DNA from: Gordonia araii NBRC 100433
GTDB taxonomy: Bacteria; Actinomycetota; Actinomycetes; Mycobacteriales; Mycobacteriaceae
Assembly (NCBI RefSeq): GCF_000241265.1
Contig: NZ_BAEE01000082.1
Span: 1 to 64,000, forward strand
Length of the DNA stretch: 64,000 nt
Direction of reading: 5' to 3'
The notes below the pieces were generated by a model. That model was not told the DNA's origin. It did not search any database and saw nothing but the letters and a program-made list of their open reading frames with translations. Shown here piece after piece: positions 1 to 8,196 of this stretch (positions are counted from its first letter, which is position 1; each line of letters begins with the position of its first letter). The position numbers were made by a program, and so were the translations under genes.

Positions 1-360
1 GCCCGTGCCGGGACCCGGGCCCGGTGAACCACCCGCATTCGGACCGTTACCGGGTGCGCCCGGAGTGGAACCCGTCGGTGGGGGCGTGTTCTGCGTCGGC
101 TGAGGCGTGTAGGTCGGCACGTTGATGCACGGCCAATGCGGGCCGTGTTCGAGACGCATCTGATCGCACAGCGCATCCGCGTGGGCGGTACCCGAACCAC
201 CGGACACGACCGCAAGAACGACACCGATCGCGGTCCCAGCCGTGAGGAGCAGGGCGGCGAGCCCGGCGGCCCACCGCCAGCGGCGCGGAGATACGGCCGC
301 AGGGGTGCTGGCCACGGCGGTTGTGTCGTCCGATCCGGCCGTGGCCGCACTGGTGGTCAT
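1..360 (-). CDS. Membrane-anchored protein with proline-rich C-terminus (3' end cut by window edge)
   Basis: The visible part is 120 codons and has no stop before the window edge. Its ATG at 358-360 overlaps the TGA of the upstream gene (ATGA), so the two are probably translationally coupled. A Thr/Ala/Ser-rich N-terminus of about 25 residues is followed by an RRWRW basic patch and one hydrophobic helix (about residues 30-53). An exported segment follows, with two cysteines (motifs LCDQM and WPCINV). The rest is a Pro/Thr/Gly-rich tail (PTYTPQPTQNTPPP and onward). This looks like a type II membrane or secreted protein with a low-complexity, wall-spanning tail. No family is recognised. Its place in an operon with an MspA-like porin suggests a cell-envelope role, which is inference. 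Confidence 0.7.
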   Translation of the reverse strand, partial: MTTSAATAGSDDTTAVASTPAAVSPRRWRWAAGLAALLLTAGTAIGVVLAVVSGGSGTAHADALCDQMRLEHGPHWPCINVPTYTPQPTQNTPPPTGSTPGAPGNGPNAGGSPGPGPGTG

Positions 361-707
361 GCTTTGCCTCGGATCGCCGAGATGATGGCGTCGGTGCCGG
401 CCCAGAACCAGCGCCCGGCCAGCGACATGACCAGGAAGAACCCGAGGAACACGGGGATGCTCCCGTAGCGGCCGGCCCACTCAGACAAACGCGGCAATGC
501 GACGGCGGAGACAACGAGCAAGACACACCCGGCCAGCCAGGCCACCAGGGTGGCGGTTGGAACACCACTGTTAGCCGCGGGTTCAGCAGATCCCCCCGGC
601 GTCACCGGCGTGGCCGGCTCGACCGGTGACTGCGGCTCGGGAATCGTCGCTCGATCATCAGGACCGACGACGGTGATCACGTCAGTGTCGGTGTTCGGCG
701 TGCTCAT
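357..707 (-). CDS. Small two-helix membrane protein in porin operon
   Basis: This 116-residue protein begins with an acidic, Pro/Thr-rich segment of about 50 residues that should lie outside the membrane. Two hydrophobic helices follow (about residues 51-71, motif LVAWLAGCVLLVVSAVAL, and 83-100, motif GSIPVFLGFFLVMSLAG), with a basic C-terminus. A good ribosome binding site (AGAAGGGA) lies about 10 nt before the ATG. The gene starts 27 nt after the porin stop and overlaps the next gene by 4 nt, so the three form one transcription unit. The family is not recognised. A role in the assembly or stability of the porin is a guess from position only. Confidence 0.7.
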   Translation of the reverse strand: MSTPNTDTDVITVVGPDDRATIPEPQSPVEPATPVTPGGSAEPAANSGVPTATLVAWLAGCVLLVVSAVALPRLSEWAGRYGSIPVFLGFFLVMSLAGRWFWAGTDAIISAIRGKA

Positions 708-734
708 GTGGTGGTCCCTTCTCGCATCCGGTGT

Positions 735-1373
735 CTAGAGGTAGTGGGGTTTGCCGTAGAGGTGGTAGGTGTCATCGTTGGTGGGGGTGGACAACGCGAC
801 ACGCACGTAGGCACGCACCGAGACTGGGCCTAGGCAGCTCGACACTTTGGCGTGTACCCCTTCCAACCCGAGTCCTGCTTTCGGGCCGGCGAGTGGTTTG
901 GTACCGAAGGAGATGTCGTAGATCGCCCCCGGTCGGATCGTGGTGGAAATGTTGCCCAGAGCTTGACCGCCGATAATCGCCGCCGGCGGATACGAGATCG
1001 ACATCTGCGCGGTCGGACCGGCAATCACCCCTAAGGTCAGACCGGAGGAAATGTCGGTGTTGCAGGCGATCTGAAACCCACTACTGACCGTGCCCGCGTT
1101 CACCGGGATGCGACTGGCCCCGGTGATCGACACACTGCCCCGCAACGTCAGGAAACTCTCGCGGGTCCACGGGCTCTGATCCAACGGCGGGACACTCCGA
1201 ACCCGCTCCCGCTTCTTCGACAGTTTGATCCGCCACCCGTCCTCAGTCACCCGCACAATCGAACGATCAGCAAACGAATTGGCGGCGCTCGCCGACGCCG
1301 GCGTCGCGAGACCGGCCAGGGTGGTGACCGCGAGCAGGCCGACGACTGCGGCAGCCCCTTGCTTCCCCCTCAT
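735..1373 (-). CDS. MspA-family outer-membrane porin
   Basis: The product (212 aa from the ATG at 1373) has a Sec signal peptide: MRGKQG, a hydrophobic stretch, then ATPASASAA as a cleavage region. The mature part lines up along its length with MspA of Mycobacterium smegmatis: TRESFLTLRGSVSI matches the TREWF region, GFQIACNTDISSG matches GYQIGFPWSLG, the IRPG turn precedes the second half, and the ending ALSTPTNDDTYHLYGKPHYL-like block matches the MspA C-terminus. MspA proteins are octameric porins of the mycolate outer membrane that admit small hydrophilic solutes. Unlike MspA, this copy has two cysteines (IACNT and SSCLG), possibly a disulfide. An AGAGAG motif lies about 9 nt before the ATG. 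In-frame GTG (1379), TTG (1376) and ATG (1400) starts are also possible. Confidence 0.85.
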   Translation of the reverse strand: MRGKQGAAAVVGLLAVTTLAGLATPASASAANSFADRSIVRVTEDGWRIKLSKKRERVRSVPPLDQSPWTRESFLTLRGSVSITGASRIPVNAGTVSSGFQIACNTDISSGLTLGVIAGPTAQMSISYPPAAIIGGQALGNISTTIRPGAIYDISFGTKPLAGPKAGLGLEGVHAKVSSCLGPVSVRAYVRVALSTPTNDDTYHLYGKPHYL

Positions 1374-1737
1374 CAACACATTCTCTCTTTGTGTTATCAA
1401 ATGTCCAGTTGTGTCTGATCATTGCACACACTTCACTATCTTGCACAACAATCAAGGCGACGAGCCGGGGTGACGTAGCGAACTTTGCTTCAACCGCGGC
1501 GTGTCGCCACGTCGAGACGCAGGTAACTGGGGACGCGCTTGGGCGCGCACGATCAGCGACGCCCACACCATCGAAGCGGCCGTCCTTCTTTCTTGAGTTC
1601 AGAATGACGGCAAGGCCAGGCCCGACTCATCGCAGCGTTCACTCGCCGACAAGCGGGCACTCTGCGCGGGGCTCGTTGATACACGGAGTCCGCGCATAGT
1701 TGACGGCATACGAATAGGGCGACTCGGCGAGTGACGG
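1374..1737. promoter_or_regulatory. Non-coding 364-bp leader of the porin operon
   Basis: No gene is supported here. The half nearest the porin is clearly AT-richer than the surroundings (for example around 1385-1455), as expected for a promoter firing leftward. I cannot pick a convincing -35/-10 pair. The half nearer 1737 is ordinary GC-rich sequence with no clear terminator hairpin for the gene ending at 1738. Confidence 0.4.
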
Positions 1738-3033
1738 TTACGGCTCCTCGGATGGTTCGCCCACCGCGGTGATCCGCACGGTCCGCACGCGCAGCCCGTC
1801 CATCGCGACGACTTCCAGAAGGTGACCCGGAACCGGTACGGCATCCCCGACGCGCGGCACCCGCTCCAGCTCGTGCTGAAGGAAACCGCCAATCGTCTCG
1901 TAGGGGCCGTCGGGCAGGTGGGCACCGGCGTCCGCGGCGACCTCCTCGAGCGTGCGCGCACCGTCAACCGTCACGCCGATCCCGTCGTCGGTGACGGCCT
2001 CGTCGGTCGGGTCGTACTCGTCCTCGATCTCACCGACCAGTTCTTCGACGAGATCTTCGAGGGTGACGATGCCGTCGGTCCCGCCGTATTCGTCGATGAC
2101 GACGGCGATGTGGATGCGCTCGCGGCGCATCGTGGTGATCGCCCCGAGGACGGCGTTGGTGCCCGGCAGCACGACGATCTCGCGGACCAGTTCCGCGACC
2201 AGCCGGGTGTCGTCGGCGGCGGCGGCGAGCAGCAGGTCGCGCACGTGCACGAATCCCTGGACGTCGTCGAAGTCGTCACCGATCACCGGATAGCGGGAGA
2301 ACGGATGGGCGGCGATCTCGGGCACCACGTCGGCGAGGGTCCGTTCGGCATGCAGGAAGGCCACCTCGTGCCGGGGCCGCATGACCTCGCTGACCGACCG
2401 CTCCGTGGCGCCGAAGACATCGCGCAGAATCTGCCGCTCGTCCTCCGGCAGGCCCTCGTGAGCGATGACCAGGTCCCTCAGCTCCTCTTCGGACATCTCC
2501 TCGCCCGCCTGCTTCGGGTCGACGCGCAGCAGGCGCAGCACCGCGTTCGTCGTCACCGACAGCAGCCAGATGACCGGGCGCATCAGAGTCGCGAACCGGG
2601 CGAGGGGCGGTCCCGCGGCGAGGGCCACGGCGGACGATTTCTGCAGTGCGAGCCGTTTCGGGACGAGCTCACCGAGGACCAGCGAGCCGAACGCGATGAA
2701 CAACGTCATGACCAGCAGCGCGACGGTGTCGGCGACCTGTGGGCCGAGCCCGACGGCCTCGAACGCCGGCACGATGTCGGGCGCGATCGTCGAAGCGCCG
2801 TAGGCCGCCGAGAAGAAGCCGGTCACGGTCACGCCGATCTGCACCGCGGACAGGAAGGTGTTCGGATCGCGCGCGATCCCGGCGACCCGCTCGCCGCGCC
2901 GCCCGCGCGTCGCGAGCCGGTCGATCTGCGATTCCCGCAGCGAGACGAGTGCTATCTCCGTTCCGGCGAACAAGCCGCCGACGAGGATGAAGAAGAGGAC
3001 GAGCCCGATGTTCATCCAGGTTCCCGCGTCCAT
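1738..3033 (-). CDS. CNNM/CorC-HlyC family membrane transporter-like protein
   Basis: The product (431 aa) has the three-part architecture of the hemolysin C/CorC family. An N-terminal CNNM (DUF21) membrane domain covers roughly residues 1-190 and starts with the typical LFAGTEIALVSL helix and the NTFLSAVQIGVTVTGFF segment. A CBS-domain pair follows (about 205-330, with FSRYPVI and VVIDEYGGTDGIVTLEDL). A C-terminal CorC_HlyC domain (about 345-425) binds small ligands. Family members are linked to Mg2+/Co2+ efflux or homeostasis, and the substrate here is unknown. The ATG at 3033 puts the start directly before the first membrane helix, matching homologues. The frame stays open upstream, but that extension is arginine-rich with no family match. 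The ribosome binding site is weak. Confidence 0.85.
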   Translation of the reverse strand: MDAGTWMNIGLVLFFILVGGLFAGTEIALVSLRESQIDRLATRGRRGERVAGIARDPNTFLSAVQIGVTVTGFFSAAYGASTIAPDIVPAFEAVGLGPQVADTVALLVMTLFIAFGSLVLGELVPKRLALQKSSAVALAAGPPLARFATLMRPVIWLLSVTTNAVLRLLRVDPKQAGEEMSEEELRDLVIAHEGLPEDERQILRDVFGATERSVSEVMRPRHEVAFLHAERTLADVVPEIAAHPFSRYPVIGDDFDDVQGFVHVRDLLLAAAADDTRLVAELVREIVVLPGTNAVLGAITTMRRERIHIAVVIDEYGGTDGIVTLEDLVEELVGEIEDEYDPTDEAVTDDGIGVTVDGARTLEEVAADAGAHLPDGPYETIGGFLQHELERVPRVGDAVPVPGHLLEVVAMDGLRVRTVRITAVGEPSEEP

Positions 3034-3190
3034 CAGCCGTGCACCGCCGGCTCGATCGGACGCGGGCAGGGACTTCGATATTCGTCCATGCATCCATGGA
3101 ATCGGACATTCGGCACGATGTCTAGCGCGATACGCGTCGACGTCGTCGATCGCGGTTCGCCGGGTCGTCGCCCGGTCGCGTCTCGACCGA

Positions 3191-4654
3191 TCACGCTCCG
3201 TAAGGGGAGATGCTGCTGCGGTGCTCGTCGATGTGGAGCGGCACGCCCAGCGGCGGGAAGGCCCGCTGCGGGCATCTCTCCCGCTCACACACACGGCACC
3301 CCGAGCCGATCAGCGTGACCTTGGCTTGCGGACCGATCTCCAGGCCGTCGGAGTAGATGACGCGCCCGGCGTGCCGCAGCTCGCAGCCCAGGCCGATCGC
3401 GAAGGTCTTGCCCGGTTGCCCGAACCGCGCCGCGCGGCGCTCCACCGTGCGCGCCACCCAGAAGTAGTCCCGTCCGTCGGGCATCTGGGCGACCTGCGTG
3501 AGGATCTTGCCCGGCGAGCCGAAGGTCTCGTACACGTTCCACAGCGGGCAGGTGCCCCCGCTGGCGGAGAAGTGAAAACCGGTGGCGGACTGTCGTTTCG
3601 ACATGTTGCCCGCCCGGTCGACGCGGACAAACGACCACGGGATGCCGCGCAGGTTGGGGCGCTGCAGCGTCGAGAGGCGATGGCAGATCGTCTCGTAGGA
3701 GAGCGAGTAGAACGCGGAGAGGCGCTCGATGTCGTAGCGGAAATCCTCGGCGGCGCCGTGGAACTGCTCGTAGGGCATCGCGGCCGCCGCGGCGAAGTAG
3801 TTCGCCAGCCCGGACATCGCCAGCGCACGGGCGTCCGCCGAGGTGAAGTTGGCCTCGTCGACGAGCTGCGTCATCAGATCGCCGTATTCCAGGTAGGCCA
3901 GCTCCGAGGCCAGCTTGAACGTCCGCTGTCCGGGGCCGAGTGCCCCGGAGATCTCCAGCCTGCGCGACTGCGGGTCGAATCGGTGGAGCAGGTCGTCGCC
4001 GAGATCGACGCGGCGAACGATCTGGACGCCGTGCACGGTTTCGAGCCGGTGGGCGATCTCCGCGCGCACGTCCCCGGAATGCATGCGCATGCGGGTGACC
4101 ATCTCCTCGGCCGCGACGTCGAGGTCGTGCAGATAGTTGTGGTGGGCGGAGAAGAAGTCGCGGACCTCCTCGTGGGGGGCGCTGATGGAACCGCGCATGC
4201 TGCGGTCCCCGCGCTCGTCGGTGGCCGCGGCGAGCTGGTCGGTCGCGACGCGGTACCGCCGGTGCAGGTTGACGACGGCCTCGGCGATCGCCGGGTGATT
4301 GGCCACCATGTCGGCGAGCTGCTGCGGGTCGGTGGCCGAGTCGGGTGCCTCGACATGCTCCTCGATCAGCGCCTCGCGCAGCTCGGCGACGAGGCGGATG
4401 TTGTCCTGCGGGTCGAAGAATTCGGCGTCGACGCCGAACACCTCGGAGATGCGGGCCAGCACCGGTGCCGTGAGCGGGCGCGTGTCGTGCTCGATCTGGT
4501 TCAGGTACGACGGCGAGATGCCCAGTTCGCCGGCGAGACGGACCTGGGACAGCCCGCGCTCCGAACGGAGCTGCCGCAGCCGAGACCCGACGTAGTGCGC
4601 CGTGCCGCGACGTGTGTCCGCGTCGGGTTTGGAGCGCGCCGATGTGCTGGTCAT
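3191..4654 (-). CDS. ramB: RamB-type transcriptional regulator of acetate/glyoxylate genes (ScfR family)
   Basis: The product (487 aa) starts with an XRE helix-turn-helix (about residues 22-80; motif LSQVRLAGELGISPSYLNQIE). The middle carries an IrrE/ImmA-like region (FKLASELAYLEYGD), and the C-terminal DUF2083-type domain has cysteines (GTCPLWNVYE and GSGCRVCERERCPQ). This is the short-chain fatty acyl-CoA regulator family. RamB of Corynebacterium and Mycobacterium binds AAACTTTGCAAA-like sites and controls isocitrate lyase and acetate genes. Here aceA lies 1.2 kb away on the other strand with such a site upstream (5646-5657). In M. tuberculosis the homologue also flanks icl1. The gene is divergent from the lipoprotein gene with only 24 bp between starts. 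Confidence 0.88.
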   Translation of the reverse strand: MTSTSARSKPDADTRRGTAHYVGSRLRQLRSERGLSQVRLAGELGISPSYLNQIEHDTRPLTAPVLARISEVFGVDAEFFDPQDNIRLVAELREALIEEHVEAPDSATDPQQLADMVANHPAIAEAVVNLHRRYRVATDQLAAATDERGDRSMRGSISAPHEEVRDFFSAHHNYLHDLDVAAEEMVTRMRMHSGDVRAEIAHRLETVHGVQIVRRVDLGDDLLHRFDPQSRRLEISGALGPGQRTFKLASELAYLEYGDLMTQLVDEANFTSADARALAMSGLANYFAAAAAMPYEQFHGAAEDFRYDIERLSAFYSLSYETICHRLSTLQRPNLRGIPWSFVRVDRAGNMSKRQSATGFHFSASGGTCPLWNVYETFGSPGKILTQVAQMPDGRDYFWVARTVERRAARFGQPGKTFAIGLGCELRHAGRVIYSDGLEIGPQAKVTLIGSGCRVCERERCPQRAFPPLGVPLHIDEHRSSISPYGA

Positions 4655-4665
4655 GGCGTCCCCGG

Positions 4666-4671
4666 TACGGT
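4666..4671 (+). promoter_or_regulatory. Leaderless-type -10 box of the lipoprotein gene
   Basis: TACGGT ends 7 nt before the ATG at 4679. RNA would start at the start codon, which fits the absence of a ribosome binding site in the 24-bp divergent gap. Confidence 0.5.
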
Positions 4672-4678
4672 GTCGCGC

Positions 4679-5461
4679 ATGGGTTCTCCAAGAACGTGGT
4701 CGGCGGTCGTCGCGCTGCTGGCGGCCGTCGGGCTGGTGGGCTGTTCCTCCACGGTAGACCTGGCCCCACCGGAACCGGGGTCCATGCTGTTGGCCCCGTC
4801 GGCCCTGCCGTCGGGATTCAGCCCGGTCACCACGACGGTGGACGAGTTGGTGAGGGCGAATGCCGGACCGTTGGATGCGGTCGCCCGGATGAGGTTCGCC
4901 CCCCCTGATTGCCGGCCGACCGCCGACGCCGAACTCAACAACCGCATGTCGGACGAGAACGCCGCCGTGCTGGCCGCGCGCAGTCTGGATGCGTCGCTGA
5001 CGAACATCGTCGTCGCGGGAACCCGCGATATCGACGCCGACGTGCGGGAGCGAACCGGCAACTGTGCCACGACGCGCACGACGATCACCGAGGGAACGCG
5101 CACCGGTGCGGTCATCACCGCGGAACACCGCAAGCTGACTCCGCCGAAGCTCACCGGCGAGCGCGCCGGCCGGCTGGGGTTGCTGGGTCGGCTGGAGGTG
5201 ACCCAGATGTTCGTGTTTCGCACCGATACGACGACGACGATGCCCGACGGCGCGACATCGCGCTCGGTGTCCTTCGCCGGGTACGCGGCGGCGCACACCC
5301 CGGGCCCGGACGACGGCAAGAATCGGTTCACCGTCGCGGTCACCGTCGCCGGAGCCGCGACGCCGTTCGCCAAGCCGTTCCCCGAGGTGTCCGAGCCGGT
5401 CACCGACAAGGAATTCGTCGAGTTGTTCGGCCGGGCGCTGTCGGCGGCCGGGCGGCTGTAA
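4679..5461 (+). CDS. Putative lipoprotein of unknown function
   Basis: The product is 260 aa. A short positively charged start and hydrophobic helix end in the lipobox LVGC (Cys22), followed by SSTVDLAPPEPGS. The protein should therefore be lipid-anchored outside the cytoplasmic membrane. The mature part has a PPDCRP motif and a second cysteine (TGNCATTRTT), possibly paired. It looks like a sensor-type or DUF5642-like mycobacterial lipoprotein, but I do not recognise the family with certainty. It is divergent from ramB and lies upstream of aceA in the same direction. With a 349-bp gap before aceA, co-transcription is unlikely. Confidence 0.72.
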   Translation: MGSPRTWSAVVALLAAVGLVGCSSTVDLAPPEPGSMLLAPSALPSGFSPVTTTVDELVRANAGPLDAVARMRFAPPDCRPTADAELNNRMSDENAAVLAARSLDASLTNIVVAGTRDIDADVRERTGNCATTRTTITEGTRTGAVITAEHRKLTPPKLTGERAGRLGLLGRLEVTQMFVFRTDTTTTMPDGATSRSVSFAGYAAAHTPGPDDGKNRFTVAVTVAGAATPFAKPFPEVSEPVTDKEFVELFGRALSAAGRL

Positions 5462-5639
5462 CCGGACCGGATCGCCGCGGAGCCGCGCTGTGACTCCGCA
5501 CACAAGGCGCGCGCGGCCGGGCGGCCACGGCGGGCGCGAGACGCCGAACCGGGCCCGAGCGCGGCTCGCCGTCGCCGCCGCGAAATCCCAGTACGCGCGT
5601 ACTTTTTTCTGCGGCGCACGGCGACTTTCACATCCCCAG

Positions 5640-5690
5640 TTTCGCAAACTTTGCAAAAATGCGCGTCGAGATGGTCTGAATTTGCAGGTC
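5640..5690. promoter_or_regulatory. RamB-type operator region upstream of aceA
   Basis: AAACTTTGCAAA at 5646-5657 matches the motif described for RamB in Corynebacterium glutamicum. Directly left, TTTCGCAAAC at 5640-5649 is a reversed half-site that overlaps it. Another TTTGCAGG-like half lies at 5681-5688. The rest of the 349-bp gap (5462-5810) holds no gene and no clear terminator. The AGAAGAAAG sequence at 5791-5799 serves as ribosome binding site for aceA. The match to the motif is visible; binding is inferred from the regulator gene next door. Confidence 0.68.
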
Positions 5691-5810
5691 GCAACGATTG
5701 GACCTGCGGGTTTGTACTGTGGCACCCTTGCATCAGGCACCGCCTAGAGGCAGCGGATTCTTCGCAATCCGCAGACGCCTTTTCGTAAGTAGAAGAAAGC
5801 GAATGCACTA

Positions 5811-7103
5811 ATGAGCAACGTCGGAAAGCCACGTACCGCCGCCGAGATCCAGCAGGACTGGGACACCAACCCGCGCTGGAAGGGCATCACCCGCGACTAC
5901 ACCGCCGAGCAGGTCGCCGAGCTGCAGGGCACCGTCCTCGAGGACCACACCCTCGCGCGTCGCGGCGCCGAGATCCTGTGGGAAGGCGTGACCAAGGGCG
6001 ACGACAGCTACATCAACGCGCTGGGCGCCCTGACCGGCAACATGGCCGTGCAGCAGGTTCGCGCCGGCCTCAAGGCCATCTACCTCTCGGGCTGGCAGGT
6101 CGCCGGTGACGCGAACCTGTCGGGCCACACCTACCCCGACCAGTCGCTGTACCCGGCCAACTCGGTGCCGGCCGTCGTGCGCCGCATCAACAACGCGCTG
6201 CTGCGCGCCGACGAGATCGCCGCGGTCGAGGGCGACAAGGCCGTCGACAACTGGCTCGTCCCCATCGTCGCCGACGGTGAGGCCGGCTTCGGTGGCGCGC
6301 TCAACGTCTACGAGCTGCAGAAGGCCATGATCGCCGCCGGCGCCGCTGGCACCCACTGGGAGGACCAGCTCGCGTCGGAGAAGAAGTGCGGCCACCTCGG
6401 TGGCAAGGTGCTGATCCCGACCCAGCAGCACATCCGCACCCTGACCTCGGCCCGTCTGGCCGCCGACGTCGCCAACACCTCGACCGTCGTGATCGCCCGT
6501 ACCGACGCCGAGGCCGCGACGCTGCTGACCTCCGACGTCGACGAGCGCGACCGCCCGTTCCTGGACGGCACCCGTACCTCGGAGGGCTTCTACGGCATCA
6601 AGAACGGCATCGAGCCCTGCATCGCCCGCGCCAAGGCCTACGCGCCCTACGCGGACCTGATCTGGATGGAGACCGGCAAGCCGGACCTCGAGGTCGCCAA
6701 GCAGTTCGCCGAGGCCGTCAAGAGCGAGTTCCCCGACCAGCTGCTGGCCTACAACTGCAGCCCGTCCTTCAACTGGAAGCAGCACCTGGACGACGACACC
6801 ATCGCCAAGTTCCAGAACGAGCTGGGCGCCATGGGCTTCAAGTTCCAGTTCATCACGCTGGCCGGCTTCCACGCCCTCAACTACTCGATGTTCGACCTGG
6901 CTCACGGCTACGCCCGCGAGCAGATGAAGGCCTACGTCGACCTGCAGGAGCGCGAGTTCGCCGCCGAGGAGCGCGGTTACACCGCCACCAAGCACCAGCG
7001 TGAGGTCGGTGCCGGCTACTTCGATCAGATCGCCACCACCGTCGACCCGAACACGTCGACCGCGGCGCTGAAGGGCTCGACCGAAGAGGGCCAGTTCCAC
7101 TAG
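5811..7103 (+). CDS. aceA: Isocitrate lyase
   Basis: The product (430 aa, the usual size of the short actinobacterial form such as Icl1 of M. tuberculosis) cleaves isocitrate to glyoxylate and succinate, the first step of the glyoxylate shunt. It allows growth on acetate and fatty acids. The catalytic loop KKCGHLGGK is present, as are the substrate and metal segments [21 protein letters not shown] and NCSPSFNW. The protein is cytosolic and normally a homotetramer. A RamB-type site lies upstream, a strong hairpin follows, and the next gene (fadB2) serves fatty-acid metabolism. The start ATG follows an AGAAGAAAG ribosome binding site. An ATG 8 nt earlier is out of frame and closes after two codons. 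Confidence 0.97.
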   Translation: MSNVGKPRTAAEIQQDWDTNPRWKGITRDYTAEQVAELQGTVLEDHTLARRGAEILWEGVTKGDDSYINALGALTGNMAVQQVRAGLKAIYLSGWQVAGDANLSGHTYPDQSLYPANSVPAVVRRINNALLRADEIAAVEGDKAVDNWLVPIVADGEAGFGGALNVYELQKAMIAAGAAGTHWEDQLASEKKCGHLGGKVLIPTQQHIRTLTSARLAADVANTSTVVIARTDAEAATLLTSDVDERDRPFLDGTRTSEGFYGIKNGIEPCIARAKAYAPYADLIWMETGKPDLEVAKQFAEAVKSEFPDQLLAYNCSPSFNWKQHLDDDTIAKFQNELGAMGFKFQFITLAGFHALNYSMFDLAHGYAREQMKAYVDLQEREFAAEERGYTATKHQREVGAGYFDQIATTVDPNTSTAALKGSTEEGQFH

Positions 7104-7117
7104 GAACCCCCCCCAGC

Positions 7118-7147
7118 CGACGAATGTGGGCTCGCCTCCATTCGTCG
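7118..7147. terminator. Small inverted repeat after aceA
   Basis: CGACGAATG at 7118-7126 pairs exactly with CATTCGTCG at 7139-7147 around a 12-nt loop, just behind the aceA stop codon. It may protect the mRNA end or work together with the stronger hairpin 16 nt downstream. Confidence 0.4.
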
Positions 7148-7162
7148 AAGGCAGTGCTCAAG

Positions 7163-7202
7163 GAGCCGGGGCGGTGACGGTCCGCCGTCACCGCCCCGGC
7201 TC
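7163..7202 (+). terminator. Strong hairpin terminator after aceA
   Basis: An 18-bp perfect stem (GAGCCGGGGCGGTGACGG and its complement) closes on a 4-nt loop TCCG. It is GC-rich without a T-tract, as is usual for actinobacterial terminators. It lies between aceA and fadB2 and separates the two transcription units. Confidence 0.75.
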
Positions 7203-7221
7203 TCGCGCATCTCGCCCGACC

Positions 7222-7251
7222 TTGACCGCTTCCCTAGTCTTGAAGCATTAG
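7222..7251 (+). promoter_or_regulatory. Possible sigma-A promoter of fadB2
   Basis: TTGACC at 7222-7227 resembles a -35 box. An 18-nt spacer leads to the weak -10 candidate CATTAG (7246-7251). It lies just after the aceA terminator and about 60 nt before the fadB2 start. Confidence 0.3.
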
Positions 7252-7311
7252 TTTTCACCACCCGTAGAACCCACAATCCGTAGCCGTTAACCAGCTTTGA
7301 GGAGCCGTCCC

Positions 7312-8184
7312 ATGGCAAGCCAGAAGATCACGCGAGTCGGTGTCATCGGTGCCGGCCAGATGGGCGCCGGTATTGCCGAGGTGTGTGCGCGCGCTTCGGT
7401 CGACGTTCTCGTGTACGAGTCCACCCGCGAATTGGCCGCCGCCGGTCGCGCCCGCGTCATGCGGTCGCTGGATCGCGGCGTCTCCAGCGGAAAGCTGACC
7501 GAGCGGGAACGCGAGCAGGCGGCCTGGCGGCTGCGCTTCACCTCCGATCTCGGCGACTTCGCCGACCGGCAACTCGTCGTCGAAGCGGTCGTCGAGGACG
7601 AGGCCGTCAAGACTGCGATCTTCGCCGAACTGGACAAGGTCGTCACCGACCCCAACGCCGTGCTCGCGTCGAACACCTCGTCGATCCCGATCATGAAACT
7701 GGGCATGGCCACCCAGAACGCGGCGCGCGTCGTCGGCATGCACTTCTTCAACCCGGTTCCGGTGCTTCCGCTCGTCGAACTGGTGACGACGCTGATGACC
7801 AGCCCGGAGGTCTCCGAGCGCGCCGAGTCCTTCGCCCGCGACGTGCTGGGCAAGCAGGTCGTCCGCTCCGCAGACCGCTCCGGGTTCGTGGTCAACGCCC
7901 TGCTGGTGCCGTATCTGCTCTCCGCGATCCGCATGGTCGAGTCCGGCTTCGCCACCGTCGAGGACATCGACAAGGCCATGGTTCTGGGTTGTGCGCACCC
8001 GATGGGGCCGCTCAAGCTGACCGACCTCGTCGGCCTCGACACCGTGAAGGCGATCGCCGACAAGATGTACGAGGAGTTCAAGGAACCCCTGTACTCGCCG
8101 CCGCCGCTGCTGTTGCGCATGGTCGAGGCCGGGCGCATCGGCAAGAAGGCCGGTCACGGGTTCTACCAATACGACGCGAAGTAG
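7312..8184 (+). CDS. fadB2: 3-hydroxybutyryl-CoA dehydrogenase
   Basis: The product (290 aa) has an N-terminal Rossmann fold with the NAD motif VIGAGQMGAGIAEV. The catalytic His region MHFFNPVPVLPLVELV and the C-terminal dimerisation domain (DRSGFVVNALLVPYLLSAIRMVESG, GPLKLTDLVGLDTV) are typical of the short single-function hydroxyacyl-CoA dehydrogenases. The reaction is reversible oxidation of 3-hydroxybutyryl-CoA to acetoacetyl-CoA. The position next to isocitrate lyase is the same as fadB2 next to icl1 in M. tuberculosis. The ATG at 7312 follows GAGGAG at 7299-7304. A TTG five codons upstream overlaps that site and is less likely. The metE-like gene follows after 12 nt, so the two are probably co-transcribed. 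Confidence 0.93.
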   Translation: MASQKITRVGVIGAGQMGAGIAEVCARASVDVLVYESTRELAAAGRARVMRSLDRGVSSGKLTEREREQAAWRLRFTSDLGDFADRQLVVEAVVEDEAVKTAIFAELDKVVTDPNAVLASNTSSIPIMKLGMATQNAARVVGMHFFNPVPVLPLVELVTTLMTSPEVSERAESFARDVLGKQVVRSADRSGFVVNALLVPYLLSAIRMVESGFATVEDIDKAMVLGCAHPMGPLKLTDLVGLDTVKAIADKMYEEFKEPLYSPPPLLLRMVEAGRIGKKAGHGFYQYDAK

Positions 8185-8196
8185 CGGGCCTGCGCC

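Noticed and set aside
47-568. 173-codon minus-strand frame at the left edge
   Set aside because: It lies in another frame over two better-supported overlapping membrane-protein genes joined by ATGA. Its Ser/Cys/Arg-rich content is typical of a wrong frame.
1822-3318. 498-codon plus-strand frame opposite the CNNM/CBS gene
   Set aside because: It is antisense to a gene with three recognised domains, and its content is Arg/Asp/His-rich reversed sequence.
5808-7100. Full-length open frame (430 codons) on the strand opposite aceA
   Set aside because: It mirrors aceA codon by codon, is rich in Val/Gly/Leu from reversed codons and has no family match. Such antisense frames are common at this GC content.
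8185-8196. Cobalamin or SAM riboswitch before the metE-like gene
   Set aside because: The gap to fadB2 is only 12 nt, and no leader of riboswitch size exists upstream of fadB2 either.
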